A stretch of 64,000 nt of DNA from Tissierellia bacterium (lineage in GTDB: Bacteria > Bacillota_A > Clostridia > Tissierellales > Peptoniphilaceae). Position 1 is the stretch's first letter, and each line of letters begins with the position of its first letter. Shown in pieces: positions 1 to 9,756 of this stretch. The translations under genes were made by a program, and so were the position numbers. The notes beneath the pieces were generated by a model that did no database searches, had not been told where the DNA came from, and saw nothing but the letters and a program-made list of their open reading frames with translations. The stretch is from contig JAUNVJ010000005.1 of the NCBI GenBank assembly GCA_030537695.1, positions 24,676 to 88,675 on the forward strand, given 5' to 3'.

Positions 1-426
1 GGCCATGCCGGGATCCATGGAGATAATTTTTCGATTCTCCAAATTTTCATATTTTTCCCAAGTGGGTACGATGGCCAATTTTTCTCCAATTTCCAATGGT
101 TTATAATAGGCCTTCCAATTATTGGCCCAATCCTGGTCATCTTTTTCCAAAATGGTACAATGTCCCAATTTTTCCGTTTCCACTGCTTTTTTAATCTCTT
201 TCGCCCGTATAAGATTTTCAGGATAGGCCTTTATTCTTAACTCCTCATCTTTTATGATTAAAAGTTCTTCATCGACAAAATCCCAATTGTCACGATCTTG
301 ATCCAATTCATCAATCACATCTTGAGACCATTCTTCAATAGTAAATTGTCCATAGTCGTATAATAGACCCAATAGTAAATCTCTCTTATCTCGAGAGCTT
401 ACAATATCCAATTCTATATATTTCAT
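1..426 (-). CDS. prmA: Ribosomal protein L11 methyltransferase, N-terminal part (truncated by window edge)
   Basis: PrmA trimethylates ribosomal protein L11 using S-adenosylmethionine. The visible 142 codons start with MKYIEL and contain the family's substrate-recognition domain, the conserved stretch DWANNWKAYYKP (about residues 97-108) and the beginning of the SAM-binding region ending in SMDPGMA. The rest of the methyltransferase domain lies beyond position 1. The ATG at 426 is preceded by an AGAGGGG-type ribosome binding site. The gene follows dnaJ, the usual hrcA-grpE-dnaK-dnaJ-prmA order, but a terminator and its own promoter-like sequence separate it from dnaJ. The identity is secure from the motif and the context; only the C-terminus is unseen. 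Confidence 0.9.
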   Translation of the reverse strand, partial: MKYIELDIVSSRDKRDLLLGLLYDYGQFTIEEWSQDVIDELDQDRDNWDFVDEELLIIKDEELRIKAYPENLIRAKEIKKAVETEKLGHCTILEKDDQDWANNWKAYYKPLEIGEKLAIVPTWEKYENLENRKIISMDPGMA

Positions 427-450
427 TTAAATCCCCTCTTTATTACAGAG

Positions 451-480
451 ATCATACTATATTTTCCTAAATTTTGACAA
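451..480 (-). promoter_or_regulatory. Predicted sigma-A promoter of prmA
   Basis: Read on the minus strand: a -35 TTGTCA (475-480), 18-base spacer, and -10 TATGAT (451-456). It sits between the dnaJ terminator and the prmA start, so prmA can be transcribed independently of the heat-shock operon. This is a pattern match only. Confidence 0.45.
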
Positions 481-499
481 TAGTTTTTCTTTTGCATAT

Positions 500-524
500 T
501 GAAAAAAGGCATCTCCGATGCCTT
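500..524 (-). terminator. Rho-independent terminator of the hrcA-dnaJ operon
   Basis: An 8-bp stem AAGGCATC/GATGCCTT with a 3-base loop (506-524), followed on the minus strand by a run of T. The dnaJ stop codon (523-525) is partly inside the stem. Confidence 0.75.
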
Positions 525-1641
525 AATCAAATAAATTTTTCACTTTCTCAAAAAAACCCTTTTGTGTTTGATGTGCTTCCGGCTGTTGGTCTCGAAGTTG
601 TTCCAATAGATCTCTTTGTTTTTCATCTACTTTTCTGGGAATAATAATATTTACCGTAAAGTACAGATCCCCTTTTCCTTCTTTTCGAAGATAAGAAATA
701 CCTTCTCCCTTTAATCGGAATGTTGTTCCCCCTTGAGTGCCTTTCGGTATTTCATAGTCCGTCAGCTTTTCCAAAGTAGGTACTTTTATGGTTCCCCCTA
801 AAACTGCATCCGGATATGTGATGGGGATATCCAAGTATAGGTCATAGCCGTTTCTCTTAAAGACGGAATCGGGACGAACTTTAATGTAGACATATAGATC
901 CCCTTTTCCACCTCCATTGACACCGGCATGGCCTTCGTTTTTTAAAGAAATTACCGTCCCATTGTCTACTCCTGCCGGGAATTTTACATGGATTTTTTTA
1001 TTTTGTAATAGACGGCCCCGTCCTCGACATTTTTTGCAAGGCTCTTCGATGATCTCTCCCGACCCTTGACATTGATCGCAAGTTGATGTTCGAACAAAAC
1101 GACCGAATGGAGAATTTTGCTCAACATGGATTTGTCCCGAGCCGTGACATTTTCCACAAGTGTGTTTACCCGTTCCAGGCTCTGCTCCCTTGCCATGACA
1201 ATGTTCACATTCTTCTTCTACTCGTATATTAATATCTTTTTCTACTCCGAAAACGGCTTCAAAGAAATCCAAAGTGATATCATATCGAATACTTTCTCCT
1301 TTTTGAGGCATATCTTTGCGATTTTGTTGAGAAGTTCGAAATCCTCCTCCTCCGAAAATATCAAAGATATCATCGAAAATATCGGAAAATCCACCGAAGC
1401 CCCCTCCACCGGAAAAATTTCCATTGAGACCTTCTTCTCCGAAGGTATCATATTTTCTTCGTTTTTCTTCATCAGACAGAACTTCATAAGCATAGTTGAT
1501 TTCTTTAAATTTGGCCTCTGCTTCTTCATCTCCAGGACGAAGGTCCGGATGGTATTTTTTTGCCAATCGTTTATAGGATTTTTTTAATTCAGCAGTAGTA
1601 CAGTCTCTTTCTACTTCTAATATTTCATAAAAATCTCTCAT
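523..1641 (-). CDS. dnaJ: Chaperone protein DnaJ (Hsp40)
   Basis: This is the cytoplasmic co-chaperone that stimulates DnaK ATPase and delivers unfolded substrates. All domains of a type I DnaJ are visible in 372 residues. The J domain has the HPD motif at residues 31-33. A Gly/Phe-rich linker spans about 73-105. The zinc domain has four CxxCxGxG repeats with cysteines near 145/148, 162/165, 188/191 and 202/205. A C-terminal substrate-binding domain follows. The length is normal for the family. The start is supported by a GAGGTG ribosome binding site. It is the last gene of the hrcA operon, separated from dnaK by 90 bases that contain a hairpin which may attenuate dnaJ expression. Confidence 0.97.
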   Translation of the reverse strand: MRDFYEILEVERDCTTAELKKSYKRLAKKYHPDLRPGDEEAEAKFKEINYAYEVLSDEEKRRKYDTFGEEGLNGNFSGGGGFGGFSDIFDDIFDIFGGGGFRTSQQNRKDMPQKGESIRYDITLDFFEAVFGVEKDINIRVEEECEHCHGKGAEPGTGKHTCGKCHGSGQIHVEQNSPFGRFVRTSTCDQCQGSGEIIEEPCKKCRGRGRLLQNKKIHVKFPAGVDNGTVISLKNEGHAGVNGGGKGDLYVYIKVRPDSVFKRNGYDLYLDIPITYPDAVLGGTIKVPTLEKLTDYEIPKGTQGGTTFRLKGEGISYLRKEGKGDLYFTVNIIIPRKVDEKQRDLLEQLRDQQPEAHQTQKGFFEKVKNLFD

Positions 1642-1702
1642 TGTTCACCTCAGCTGATTATTCATTCTAATACAAATTCAAAGAAAAGGAAAGAAGAAAA
1701 TA

Positions 1703-1728
1703 AAAAAGGGCTCACAAGAGCCCCTTTG
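1703..1728 (-). terminator. Hairpin with T-run between dnaK and dnaJ
   Basis: GAGCCC/GGGCTC stem (about 1709-1724) with a 4-base loop, followed on the minus strand by TTTTTT. It lies directly after the dnaK stop and upstream of dnaJ, so it probably attenuates read-through and lowers DnaJ relative to DnaK. Confidence 0.6.
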
Positions 1729-1731
1729 TAA

Positions 1732-3561
1732 TTATTCTTCGTCTTCATCTACTACTTCATAATCAGCATCTACAACATCATCTTCCGGATTGGCACCTTG
1801 TTGTGCTCCTTCTGCTCCGGCTTCTTGATTTTGTTTGTAAAGTTGTTCTGAAATGGCATAGAATGCTTGTGTCAACTCTTCGGTTTTTGCTTTGATCGCA
1901 TCTAAATCATCGGAATCTTTTACAGCTTTTAGATTTTCAATCCCTTCTTCCACTTTCTTTTTATCATCGTCGGAAATCTTTCCTTCCACATCTTTTAAAG
2001 TGTTTTCCGATTGATAAATCATGGAATCGGCATTGTTTCTAGCTTCAATAAGCTCTTTTTTCTTGGAGTCCTCTTGTGCATGCATTTCCGCTTCTTTAAC
2101 CTTTTGTTCGATTTCTTCATCAGTTAAGTTGGAAGAAGAGGTAATGGTGATCTTTTGTTCTTTACCAGTGCCTAAATCTTTCGCACTGACATTGACAATT
2201 CCGTTGGCATCAATATCAAAGGTTACTTCAATTTGAGGAACACCTCTTCGTGCCGGTGCGATACCGTCTAGTTGGAAACGACCTAGAGTGACATTGTCTT
2301 CCGCCATTTGGCGTTCTCCCTGGAGGACATGAATGTCTACAGACGTTTGATTGTCAGATGCTGTAGTAAAAATTTGTGATTTCTTTGTGGGGATGGTTGT
2401 ATTTCTTTCAATTAATCTTGTGGTGACACCACCCATGGTTTCAATACCTAAGGATAGAGGTGTTACGTCAAGAAGTAATAAGTCTTTAACATCTCCTGAT
2501 AGTACACCGCCTTGAATCGCAGCACCTAATGCCACACATTCATCAGGATTGATATCCTTTTGGGGATTTTTACCGGTTAGTTTTTTAATACATTCTTGAA
2601 CGGAAGGAATTCTTGTAGAACCACCTACCAATAGGACTTTGTCAATTTCATTGGCGGAAAGTCCAGCGTCTTTCATGGCATCTTTAACCGGTTGTTCTGT
2701 CATTTTTACCAAATCTTCTGTCAATTCATCAAATTTAGCACGGGTAATATCCATATTTAAATGGAGAGGGCCAGATGCTGTTGCAGTGATAAAGGGAAGG
2801 TTGATATTTGTACTCATAGTAGAAGACAATTCTTTTTTCGCCTTTTCTGCAGCTTCTTTTAACCGTTGAAGACTCATTTTGTCCGCTTTCAAGTCCACGC
2901 CATTTTCTTTTTTAAATTCTTCGGCAATATAGTCCATCAAGCGTTCATCAAAGTCATCTCCACCTAATTTATTATTACCTCTAGTGGCATGAACTTCAAA
3001 AACACCGTCGGAAAGTTCAAGGATGGACACATCAAAGGTACCTCCACCTAAGTCATAGACCATTACTGTTGTGGACTCATCATCTTTGTCCTCACCATAT
3101 GCAAGGGCAGCAGCTGTCGGTTCGTTGACAATTCTTTTAACTTCCAGTCCTGCAATACGTCCTGCATCTTTTGTAGCCTGTCTTTGAGCATCGGTAAAAT
3201 ATGCCGGTACCGTAATTACGACATCGGTAATTTTTTCTCCCAAATAAGATTCTGCATCGGATTTTAATTTTTGTAAAATCATCGCAGAAATGTCTTGAGG
3301 AGTATAATCTTTGCCGTCTATCGTAATTTTATGGTCGCTACCCATATGTCTTTTAATGGACTGAATGGTACGCTCCGGATTCGTAATGGCTTGTCTTTTT
3401 GCCGTCTCTCCTACTAATCTCTCACCGTCTTTGGTAAATGCCACAACGGAAGGTGTGGTTCGATTCCCTTCAATATTTGGGATAATAATGGAGTCTCCAC
3501 CTTCCATTACTGCTACAGCAGAGTTTGTAGTACCTAAGTCAATTCCTATAATTTTACTCAT
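1732..3561 (-). CDS. dnaK: Chaperone protein DnaK (Hsp70)
   Basis: This is the ATP-dependent cytoplasmic chaperone. The 609 residues carry the N-terminal nucleotide-binding domain, starting [19 protein letters not shown] with the phosphate-1 loop. The Hsp70 signatures [12 protein letters not shown] and [11 protein letters not shown] are present. The interdomain linker [16 protein letters not shown], the beta-sandwich substrate domain, a helical lid and an acidic tail ending DEDEE follow. The length fits Firmicutes DnaK. The ATG is preceded by AGGAGG. It sits 17 bases downstream of grpE in the CIRCE-controlled operon, so it should be repressed by HrcA and induced by heat. Confidence 0.98.
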   Translation of the reverse strand: MSKIIGIDLGTTNSAVAVMEGGDSIIIPNIEGNRTTPSVVAFTKDGERLVGETAKRQAITNPERTIQSIKRHMGSDHKITIDGKDYTPQDISAMILQKLKSDAESYLGEKITDVVITVPAYFTDAQRQATKDAGRIAGLEVKRIVNEPTAAALAYGEDKDDESTTVMVYDLGGGTFDVSILELSDGVFEVHATRGNNKLGGDDFDERLMDYIAEEFKKENGVDLKADKMSLQRLKEAAEKAKKELSSTMSTNINLPFITATASGPLHLNMDITRAKFDELTEDLVKMTEQPVKDAMKDAGLSANEIDKVLLVGGSTRIPSVQECIKKLTGKNPQKDINPDECVALGAAIQGGVLSGDVKDLLLLDVTPLSLGIETMGGVTTRLIERNTTIPTKKSQIFTTASDNQTSVDIHVLQGERQMAEDNVTLGRFQLDGIAPARRGVPQIEVTFDIDANGIVNVSAKDLGTGKEQKITITSSSNLTDEEIEQKVKEAEMHAQEDSKKKELIEARNNADSMIYQSENTLKDVEGKISDDDKKKVEEGIENLKAVKDSDDLDAIKAKTEELTQAFYAISEQLYKQNQEAGAEGAQQGANPEDDVVDADYEVVDEDEE

Positions 3562-3578
3562 TTTCTTTTTCCTCCTAT

Positions 3579-4154
3579 TTATTCAGAAACTTTAACCATT
3601 GCAGGTCGTAGTGTTTTTTCATTTAGTAGATAACCTTTTTGTAAAACTTCAATCACATGACCAGAATCATATTCTTCAGACGGTTCTACCAATACGGCAT
3701 GATGAAAGTTCGGATCGAATTCCTCTCCCAAAGCTTCCATTGCCACTATATTATTTTTCTTCAACACGTCGATTAATTGATCCATAATCATCTTTACACC
3801 GTCATAAAATGAATCCTTTTCAGGAGCATTTTCAAGGGCTCGCTCGAAGTTGTCCAATACCGGCAGTAAATCCATACCGATCTTTTTGACCCCCAACTCG
3901 ATATATTCTGTCTTTTCATTGGCTGTCCGCCGTTTGAAATTCATAAAATCTGCTTGGAGTCGTATAAATTTATCTTCCAAAATCTGATATTTTTCATCTT
4001 GTGCCCTATTGGGCTCTTCATCTATATCATCTTTATTGGAACTTTCTTCCTCTAAAGTTGTTTTCGTCATTTCTTCTCGCTCATCCAAATCATCTTCGTC
4101 ATGTTCTTCGACGTCGATATTAATTTTTTTTGGATCCATATTTTCATTACTCAT
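3579..4154 (-). CDS. grpE: Nucleotide exchange factor GrpE
   Basis: GrpE releases ADP from DnaK. The protein (191 residues) has a strongly acidic N-terminus, a long central coiled coil and the C-terminal beta-domain with the GrpE signature [21 protein letters not shown] chose the ATG at 4154 (MSNEN) because it is 13 bases after the hrcA stop and has a GGGGTGAT ribosome binding site. A longer reading from 4199 would overlap hrcA and add 15 uncharacteristic residues. It is the second gene of the CIRCE operon. Confidence 0.95.
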   Translation of the reverse strand: MSNENMDPKKINIDVEEHDEDDLDEREEMTKTTLEEESSNKDDIDEEPNRAQDEKYQILEDKFIRLQADFMNFKRRTANEKTEYIELGVKKIGMDLLPVLDNFERALENAPEKDSFYDGVKMIMDQLIDVLKKNNIVAMEALGEEFDPNFHHAVLVEPSEEYDSGHVIEVLQKGYLLNEKTLRPAMVKVSE

Positions 4155-4167
4155 ACCATCACCCCAA

Positions 4168-5193
4168 CTACAATTCTTCCATAATTTGTGCCATCGCATT
4201 ACTATAGAGATGTACCGTTCGAATCAAATTTCTGTAATCCATTCGTACAGGACCGATAATACCAAGGCTGCCTACCAGATTGTTTTTGGAGCGATAAGTG
4301 GAGCGTATAATGGAATTTCCCTTCATAAGGTCATAGTCATTTTCATCTCCAATAATAACTTCCAAATCTTTTGTCGGTTGCTTTTGCCTTAAAATATCCA
4401 AGAGTAAATCCTTGTCTTCGATAAAAGTCATAAATTCACGAGCTTTTTCCAAATCCTTGTACTCTTCAAAATTTAAAATATTTGTAAGACCATCATAATA
4501 GACTTCAATGGCACTTACTTTGTTGTTAAATTTACTTGCCTTTTTTATAATCGAAGAAATAAAATTGCCAAATTCCACCATTCTTCCGGTTAAGGTAATT
4601 TTCAACTCCTCAATTTTTCCAAAGTCCATTCCTGAAATTTCGTCATTGAGACGTTTCTCAATCACTGCTAAATCCGGTTCTGAAATATGGGTGCGAATAT
4701 TTAAAATATGCTTTTCCACAATTCCCTTATTGCCGATAATTAAAAGTAGTATACTGGAATCATCCAGGGCAATTAATTTTAACAATTTAATCGTCGTATC
4801 AGGCTTTTTAGGTGCTATCAAATAGGAAGTGCAATTTGTCTGTTCTGCCAATCTGTGAACGACCCGTTGAAAGAGATCGGTGTAATTTCCAATATCTTCA
4901 CTGATGGTTTCTTTCAAATTGGAGACTTTTTCTCCATTGTCTTCCCCTTCATACTTCGAATATAATTCATCTACATAAAATCGATAAGCCTTATCCGATG
5001 GAATGCGACCGGCCGATTGATGGGGTTTGTTTAAATACCCTAAATCTTCCAAGTCCGCCATTTCATTACGTATGGTCGCCGAGCTGACACCGAAGTCAAA
5101 TTCTTTAGACAGTGTTCGGGATCCTACGGGAATGGGTAAATCAATATAGGAGTTGATAATCGCATTTAATATTTGAATTTTTCTCGTATCCAT
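4168..5193 (-). CDS. hrcA: Heat-inducible transcription repressor HrcA
   Basis: HrcA binds CIRCE operators and represses class I heat-shock genes; GroEL is known to modulate it in other Firmicutes. The N-terminal winged helix-turn-helix (about residues 1-75, with VSSATIRNEMADLEDLGYL and the HQSAGRIPSD stretch) and the GAF-like ligand/dimer domain are present. The ATG at 5193 (MDTRK) has an AGGGGTGA ribosome binding site. A possible start at 5217 lies inside the CIRCE element and is unlikely. It is the first gene of the operon and is autoregulated through the adjacent CIRCE. Confidence 0.95.
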   Translation of the reverse strand: MDTRKIQILNAIINSYIDLPIPVGSRTLSKEFDFGVSSATIRNEMADLEDLGYLNKPHQSAGRIPSDKAYRFYVDELYSKYEGEDNGEKVSNLKETISEDIGNYTDLFQRVVHRLAEQTNCTSYLIAPKKPDTTIKLLKLIALDDSSILLLIIGNKGIVEKHILNIRTHISEPDLAVIEKRLNDEISGMDFGKIEELKITLTGRMVEFGNFISSIIKKASKFNNKVSAIEVYYDGLTNILNFEEYKDLEKAREFMTFIEDKDLLLDILRQKQPTKDLEVIIGDENDYDLMKGNSIIRSTYRSKNNLVGSLGIIGPVRMDYRNLIRTVHLYSNAMAQIMEEL

Positions 5194-5210
5194 ATTGTCA
5201 CCCCTCTTTA

Positions 5211-5237
5211 TTAGCACTCACTTTTAACGAGTGCTAA
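5211..5237. promoter_or_regulatory. CIRCE operator (HrcA binding site)
   Basis: A perfect inverted repeat TTAGCACTC-N9-GAGTGCTAA with 9-base arms and a 9-base spacer. It lies between the promoter and the start codon of hrcA, the classical repressor position. Confidence 0.97.
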
Positions 5238-5251
5238 AAGCTTATGGTTTT

Positions 5252-5280
5252 ATAATACGCTTCTTTTCAATAAATGTCAA
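5252..5280 (-). promoter_or_regulatory. Sigma-A promoter of the hrcA operon
   Basis: On the minus strand: consensus -35 TTGACA (5275-5280), 17-base spacer, -10 TATTAT (5252-5257). The CIRCE follows directly downstream, so HrcA would block early transcription. Confidence 0.85.
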
Positions 5281-5348
5281 GTCCTTTCATAAAGTTTTTT
5301 CTTTCCTTTGAACTTGTCATCTTTTTTATTTATAATTATTTTTATATA

Positions 5349-5357
5349 TGTTAGAAT
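5349..5357 (+). promoter_or_regulatory. Possible extended -10 promoter of the lepB-lepB-lepA-hemW operon
   Basis: TG-T-TAGAAT (5349-5357) lies 28 bases upstream of the first lepB start. No convincing -35 is visible. Weak call. Confidence 0.3.
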
Positions 5358-5384
5358 TATAGTGGTTGAAAGGAAGATGATCAC

Positions 5385-5897
5385 TTGAAGGAGAATAAAA
5401 TCATATCATTTTTAAAAGAATTACTCATTGTACTATTAATTGCACTTTTCATTCGCAATTTTATTTTTAATATTGCCCAAGTTAAAGGGATTTCCATGGA
5501 ACCGACACTACACGAAAACGACAAGTTAATATGTCTTGCCTATCAACGATTCTTCCCCATCTCTTCGGGAAAGATTGTCGTGATTAAAGCACCGGGAGAA
5601 AAAAAGAAATTTGTAAAAAGAGTCGTTGCCACTCCGGGAGACATATTTGAAATACAGGAGGGAAAAGTTTATATCAACGGAAAAGAACAGGATGAATCCT
5701 ATACCTCCACTGATACTACCCTACCCTTATATCTCTCTCCGATCCAATTAAAAGACAACGAATATTTTGTGTTGGGGGACAATCGTCTGCCAGGAGCGTC
5801 GGAAGATTCCAGATACTTCGGCCCTTTGGAGAAAAGTGATATTAAAGCTGTGGTCTATTGTCGCTTTCTTCCCTTTCAAAATTTTAGGAGATTTTAA
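5385..5897 (+). CDS. lepB: Signal peptidase I (first of two tandem copies)
   Basis: This membrane-anchored type I signal peptidase cleaves signal peptides at the outer face of the membrane. The 170 residues have one N-terminal membrane segment (about 8-30), the catalytic serine in GISMEPT (Ser37), the general-base lysine in FVKRVV (Lys78) and the conserved GDNR...DSRYFGPL box. The start is a TTG at 5385 with an upstream GAAAGGAAG; no in-frame ATG occurs before the catalytic serine. It is followed after 2 bases by a second, divergent lepB, and both precede lepA. Confidence 0.93.
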   Translation: MKENKIISFLKELLIVLLIALFIRNFIFNIAQVKGISMEPTLHENDKLICLAYQRFFPISSGKIVVIKAPGEKKKFVKRVVATPGDIFEIQEGKVYINGKEQDESYTSTDTTLPLYLSPIQLKDNEYFVLGDNRLPGASEDSRYFGPLEKSDIKAVVYCRFLPFQNFRRF

Positions 5898-5899
5898 TC

Positions 5900-6436
5900 A
5901 TGAAGAATAAAAAACAAAAAGATTCCATCCTTTCATGGATGGGAGTTTTACTGGCTGCAATTATCATTGCCGCTTTAATTCGAACTTTTGTATTTTCCGC
6001 TACGATTGTATTAGGTGAATCCATGAATCCTACATTATTGGAAAATGATCGATTGATCGCCTTAAAAGTTCCACTTTACTATCGAGGGCCTCATCGGGGA
6101 GACATTGTCATTCTTCAAGCTCCTGATGAAGAAAAAACCGAATACGTCAAACGAGTCGTAGGATTGCCAGGAGAAACCGTCTCAATTTCCAACGGAACTC
6201 TTTACATTGACGGAAAAAAATTTGAAGAAGACTATATTAGTACGGAATATACGGAAATTTATGTAGAAGATACCTGGGTATTGGAAGAAGATGAATACTT
6301 TGTCCTGGGAGACAATCGGCTCCCGGGAAAATCTTTAGATTCCAGATTTTTTGGCCCCATCAAAAAAAATACGATTGATGGAATTATCACTTTGCGATAT
6401 TGGCCTGTCAGCCGATTAAATGGAGGTAAACTTTGA
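5900..6436 (+). CDS. lepB: Signal peptidase I (second tandem copy)
   Basis: A paralogue of the preceding gene (178 residues) with the same architecture. It has one N-terminal membrane segment (about 13-33), the serine in GESMNPT (Ser41), the lysine in [11 protein letters not shown] (Lys84), and the [18 protein letters not shown] box. The two copies differ clearly outside the active-site boxes, so this is an old duplication rather than a recent repeat, and substrate division is possible. Its TGA stop overlaps the TTG start of lepA (TTGA), indicating translational coupling. Confidence 0.93.
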   Translation: MKNKKQKDSILSWMGVLLAAIIIAALIRTFVFSATIVLGESMNPTLLENDRLIALKVPLYYRGPHRGDIVILQAPDEEKTEYVKRVVGLPGETVSISNGTLYIDGKKFEEDYISTEYTEIYVEDTWVLEEDEYFVLGDNRLPGKSLDSRFFGPIKKNTIDGIITLRYWPVSRLNGGKL

Positions 6437-8241
6437 ATCGACAAAAATTTATACGAAACTTTTGCATCATAGCTCATATCGACCATGGAAAATCCACTTT
6501 AGCCGATCGTTTAATTGAATCCACCGGTATGTTGACTGAAAGAGAGATGGATGAACAAGTCCTGGACTCCATGGATTTGGAACGGGAACGAGGAATTACT
6601 ATAAAGCTCAAAGCCATCCGATTGATCTATAAAGACGATCGAGACGGGCAAGAATATATTTTTAATTTAATTGATACTCCCGGTCATGTAGACTTTAATT
6701 ACGAAGTGTCTCGATCTCTTGCCGCTTGTGAAGGAGCTATCGTGGTAGTAGATGCTTCCCAGGGCGTGGAAGCGCAAACCTTGGCCAATGTCTACTTGGC
6801 TTCGGATCAAGACTTGGAGTTGGTACCGGTCATCAACAAAATTGATCTGCCTTCCGCTCGTCCGGAAGAAATTAAACAGGAAATTGAAGATATTATCGGA
6901 ATTGAATGTGAAGGAGCTCCTTTAATTTCGGCTAAAAATGGGATCGGTATTGATAAGGTACTCCATCGGATAGTCGATATGGTACCCCCACCAAAGGGAG
7001 ATGGAAAAGCTCCTTTAAAAGCATTGATTTTTGACTCCTTCTATGATTCCTATCGAGGCGTCATTTGTTATATTCGAGTAGTTGACGGAAAGATAAAGCC
7101 TGGAGATCGAATTAAAATGATGGCTACCGGCAAAGAATTTGAAGTGGTGGAAGTGGGCATGTCTGCCAACGGAATGATCTCCTTGGACAATCTTTCCGCG
7201 GGAGACGTAGGCTTTATCACTGCCAGCATTAAAAATGTCAAAGATGCCAGGGTGGGAGATACGATTACTTCCGTAGAAAAACCTACGAAAGAAGCATTGC
7301 CCGGTTACAAAAAAGTCGTTCCTATGGTCTATTGTGGAATTTATCCCGGAGAAGGAGAAGAATACAATGGCGTTCGGGAAGCTTTGGAAAAACTTCAAGT
7401 CAATGACGCCGCTTTGGTTTTTGAGGCGGAAACTTCCGTTGCTCTAGGTTTCGGTTTTCGATGCGGCTTTTTAGGACTGCTCCATATGGAAATTATACAA
7501 GAGCGTCTTGAGCGAGAATTTGATTTAAATATTGTCACCACTTCTCCATCAGTTATCTACAAAATTGAAAAAAATGACGGAGAGATATTGGAAATACAAA
7601 ACCCTACCAATATGCCTGAACCCAATGAGATTTCTCGTATGGAAGAACCCATTGTACAAGCTGAAATTATGACGCCAACCGACTATGTAGGTGCTGTTAT
7701 GGAACTGTGTCAAAATCGTCGGGGAGAATTTTTGGATATGAATTATATCGAGGAAACTCGAGCCTTAATCAAATACCATCTCCCTTTAAACGAAGTCATT
7801 TATGATTTTTTTGACGCTTTAAAATCCAAAACCAGAGGTTATGCTTCTTATGACTATGAATTAATCGGCTATCAAGAATCGGAATTGGTAAAATTGGATA
7901 TTTTGATCAATGGAGAATTGGTCGATGCCTTTTCAATTATTGTCCATGAATCCACCGCCTATCAACGGGCTCGAAAAACCTGTGAAAAATTAAAAGATGT
8001 AATTCCCAGACAGCAATTTGCCATTCCCATACAAGCGGCTATCGGCAACAAAATTATTGCCAGAGAAACGATTCGAGCATTGCGAAAAGACGTCTTAGCC
8101 AAATGTTATGGAGGAGATATTTCCAGAAAGAGAAAATTATTGGAAAAACAAAAGGAAGGAAAGAAGAGAATGCGTACTGTGGGCTCTGTGGAGATCCCAC
8201 AAGATGCCTTCCTCGCGGTGTTGAAATATGATGAAGAATAA
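6433..8241 (+). CDS. lepA: Elongation factor 4 (LepA), back-translocating GTPase
   Basis: A ribosome-associated GTPase that acts on stalled or mistranslocated ribosomes. The 602 residues show G1 AHIDHGKST (about 14-22), G3 DTPGHVDF, G4 NKIDLP and G5 SAKNG. EF-G-like domains follow, then the LepA-specific C-terminus ending [20 protein letters not shown]. The start is TTG with a GGAGG ribosome binding site four bases upstream, overlapping the lepB stop. The 3' end overlaps hemW by 14 bases. Confidence 0.97.
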   Translation: MNRQKFIRNFCIIAHIDHGKSTLADRLIESTGMLTEREMDEQVLDSMDLERERGITIKLKAIRLIYKDDRDGQEYIFNLIDTPGHVDFNYEVSRSLAACEGAIVVVDASQGVEAQTLANVYLASDQDLELVPVINKIDLPSARPEEIKQEIEDIIGIECEGAPLISAKNGIGIDKVLHRIVDMVPPPKGDGKAPLKALIFDSFYDSYRGVICYIRVVDGKIKPGDRIKMMATGKEFEVVEVGMSANGMISLDNLSAGDVGFITASIKNVKDARVGDTITSVEKPTKEALPGYKKVVPMVYCGIYPGEGEEYNGVREALEKLQVNDAALVFEAETSVALGFGFRCGFLGLLHMEIIQERLEREFDLNIVTTSPSVIYKIEKNDGEILEIQNPTNMPEPNEISRMEEPIVQAEIMTPTDYVGAVMELCQNRRGEFLDMNYIEETRALIKYHLPLNEVIYDFFDALKSKTRGYASYDYELIGYQESELVKLDILINGELVDAFSIIVHESTAYQRARKTCEKLKDVIPRQQFAIPIQAAIGNKIIARETIRALRKDVLAKCYGGDISRKRKLLEKQKEGKKRMRTVGSVEIPQDAFLAVLKYDEE

Positions 8242-9367
8242 ATTATCTGTTTACCTTCATATCCCTTTTTGCGAGAGCAGATGTTACTATTGTGACTTCT
8301 GCTCTTCCATTATTCAAAAAGAGACTGTTTCAAAATATTTTGCAGGATTATCTCGAGAAATTGAACTGTATCGTGATTTTTTCAAACAACGGGAAATAGA
8401 AACCATTTTTATCGGAGGAGGGACTCCTTCCGCCGTAGACAGTAAATATATCGGCAAGATTTTAGATCAGCTTTTACAAGATAACTCCTCCTTACCAAAA
8501 GAAATTTCTCTAGAGGCCAATCCCAATTCATTAACAAAGGCTAAATTAAAGGATTATCGTCAATGCAACATCAATCGTCTTTCCCTAGGTGTGCAATCTT
8601 TTAATGATCGTCTTTTGGAAATAATCGGTCGTGTCCATAGGAAAGAAGATATCTACCGAAGTATCGATCTCATTCACGCTGCAGATTTTTCCAATTTTAA
8701 TATCGATCTTATGTCTGGCCTACCCACTCAAAGCATCGAAGATATTGAAGAGTCTTTACAAGAAGCAAAAAGATTGGAGCCCACTCATCTTTCCTATTAC
8801 TCTTTGATTTTAGAAGATCATACTCCAATGAAAAAAATATATGAAAATAAGAAGATAAATTTTCCCTCAGAAGAATTGGATCGGGAGATGGTCCATCGAT
8901 TGACGGAAGGTCTAAGACAATTAGGCTATGAGCAATACGAAATTTCAAATTATGCTCGTCCTGGATACCACTGTCGCCACAATTTAGCCTATTGGAAATT
9001 GAAAGACTATATCGGTTTAGGGCTCAGTGCCCACAGCAATGTAGGTAATCTTCGATTTGCCAACAGCTCCCAAATGGATCACTACCTTCTATCCCTGTCA
9101 AAAGAACAGTTTCCCATTGCCTTTCAAGAAGAGTTGTCTCCAATGGATCGAATGAATGAATTTAATATGATGGGACTTCGATTAAATGAAGGAATTTCTA
9201 TGGTAGAGTTTCAAACTCGATTTTCAAAGAATTTTAGGGAAATTTATCAGCAGGCCATTGTAAAAAATTTAAACTTAAAGCGAATTGCAATAAAAAAAGA
9301 CCGACTCTCTTTGACAGATCACGGTCGTGATTTTTGCAATCAAGTAGAGTTGGACTTCTTTTTTTAA
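8228..9367 (+). CDS. hemW: HemW-type radical SAM protein (heme chaperone / coproporphyrinogen oxidase-like)
   Basis: HemW is a radical-SAM-family heme-binding protein found next to lepA in most Firmicutes; it is not a true coproporphyrinogen oxidase. The 379 residues contain the [4Fe-4S] motif CESRCYYC (Cys15, Cys19, Cys22), a GGGTPS glycine motif and a C-terminal HemW domain. An ATGATG at 8228/8231 leaves the exact start uncertain by one codon. The gene overlaps lepA and ends just before a strong hairpin. No heme biosynthesis genes are seen nearby. Confidence 0.9.
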   Translation: MMKNKLSVYLHIPFCESRCYYCDFCSSIIQKETVSKYFAGLSREIELYRDFFKQREIETIFIGGGTPSAVDSKYIGKILDQLLQDNSSLPKEISLEANPNSLTKAKLKDYRQCNINRLSLGVQSFNDRLLEIIGRVHRKEDIYRSIDLIHAADFSNFNIDLMSGLPTQSIEDIEESLQEAKRLEPTHLSYYSLILEDHTPMKKIYENKKINFPSEELDREMVHRLTEGLRQLGYEQYEISNYARPGYHCRHNLAYWKLKDYIGLGLSAHSNVGNLRFANSSQMDHYLLSLSKEQFPIAFQEELSPMDRMNEFNMMGLRLNEGISMVEFQTRFSKNFREIYQQAIVKNLNLKRIAIKKDRLSLTDHGRDFCNQVELDFFF

Positions 9368-9370
9368 AAA

Positions 9371-9410
9371 AGGTTAATAAAAACTCCCCCGGGGAAGCTT
9401 TTATTAACCT
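9371..9410. terminator. Bidirectional terminator between hemW and rpsT
   Basis: A 12-bp stem AGGTTAATAAAA (9371-9382) / TTTTATTAACCT (9399-9410) enclosing a CCCC-GGGG core. T-rich tails exist in both directions. The rpsT stop codon (9404-9406) is inside the right arm. Confidence 0.85.
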
Positions 9411-9673
9411 GAAATTTTTTTATTAAGCTCTCTAGTCAGTCGACTTATTCTTCTAGAAGCTTCTTTTTTATGAATTACATTTTTATGAGCAGCTTTTTTA
9501 AGCTTTTTATCAACTTCTTTTAGTAATTCTTTTGCCGTATCAATTTCTCCAGCTTGTAAGGCTTCTTCAAACTTTCGAATGGCATTTTTAACTTGAGTTC
9601 TACGAACTTTATTCGTTGCCGTATTACGTTTTGCTATATCAATTCTTTTAATTGCTGATTTAATATTTGCCAT
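9404..9673 (-). CDS. rpsT: 30S ribosomal protein S20
   Basis: A small basic primary 16S rRNA-binding protein of the 30S subunit, 89 residues, the usual length. It starts MANIKSAIKRI, typical of S20, and is very lysine-rich with a C-terminal helix ending RLTRELNKKISG. I chose the ATG at 9673 because of the GGGAGGTG site upstream and the conserved MANIKSA start; a reading from 9706 adds 11 non-conserved residues. A short inverted repeat GAGAC-T-GTCTC lies in the leader, where S20 autoregulation could act (inference). Confidence 0.96.
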   Translation of the reverse strand: MANIKSAIKRIDIAKRNTATNKVRRTQVKNAIRKFEEALQAGEIDTAKELLKEVDKKLKKAAHKNVIHKKEASRRISRLTRELNKKISG

Positions 9674-9756
9674 AAATTTCACCTCCCGATTCTGAGACAG
9701 TCTCATTTATAATCGCTCTTAAGATTTTAACACTATTATCGGCGGTTTGCAAGAAA

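Noticed and set aside
1117..1587. Plus-strand open frame of 156 codons opposite dnaJ
   Set aside because: It is the antisense of a highly conserved coding region with clear DnaJ motifs; composition-driven shadow.
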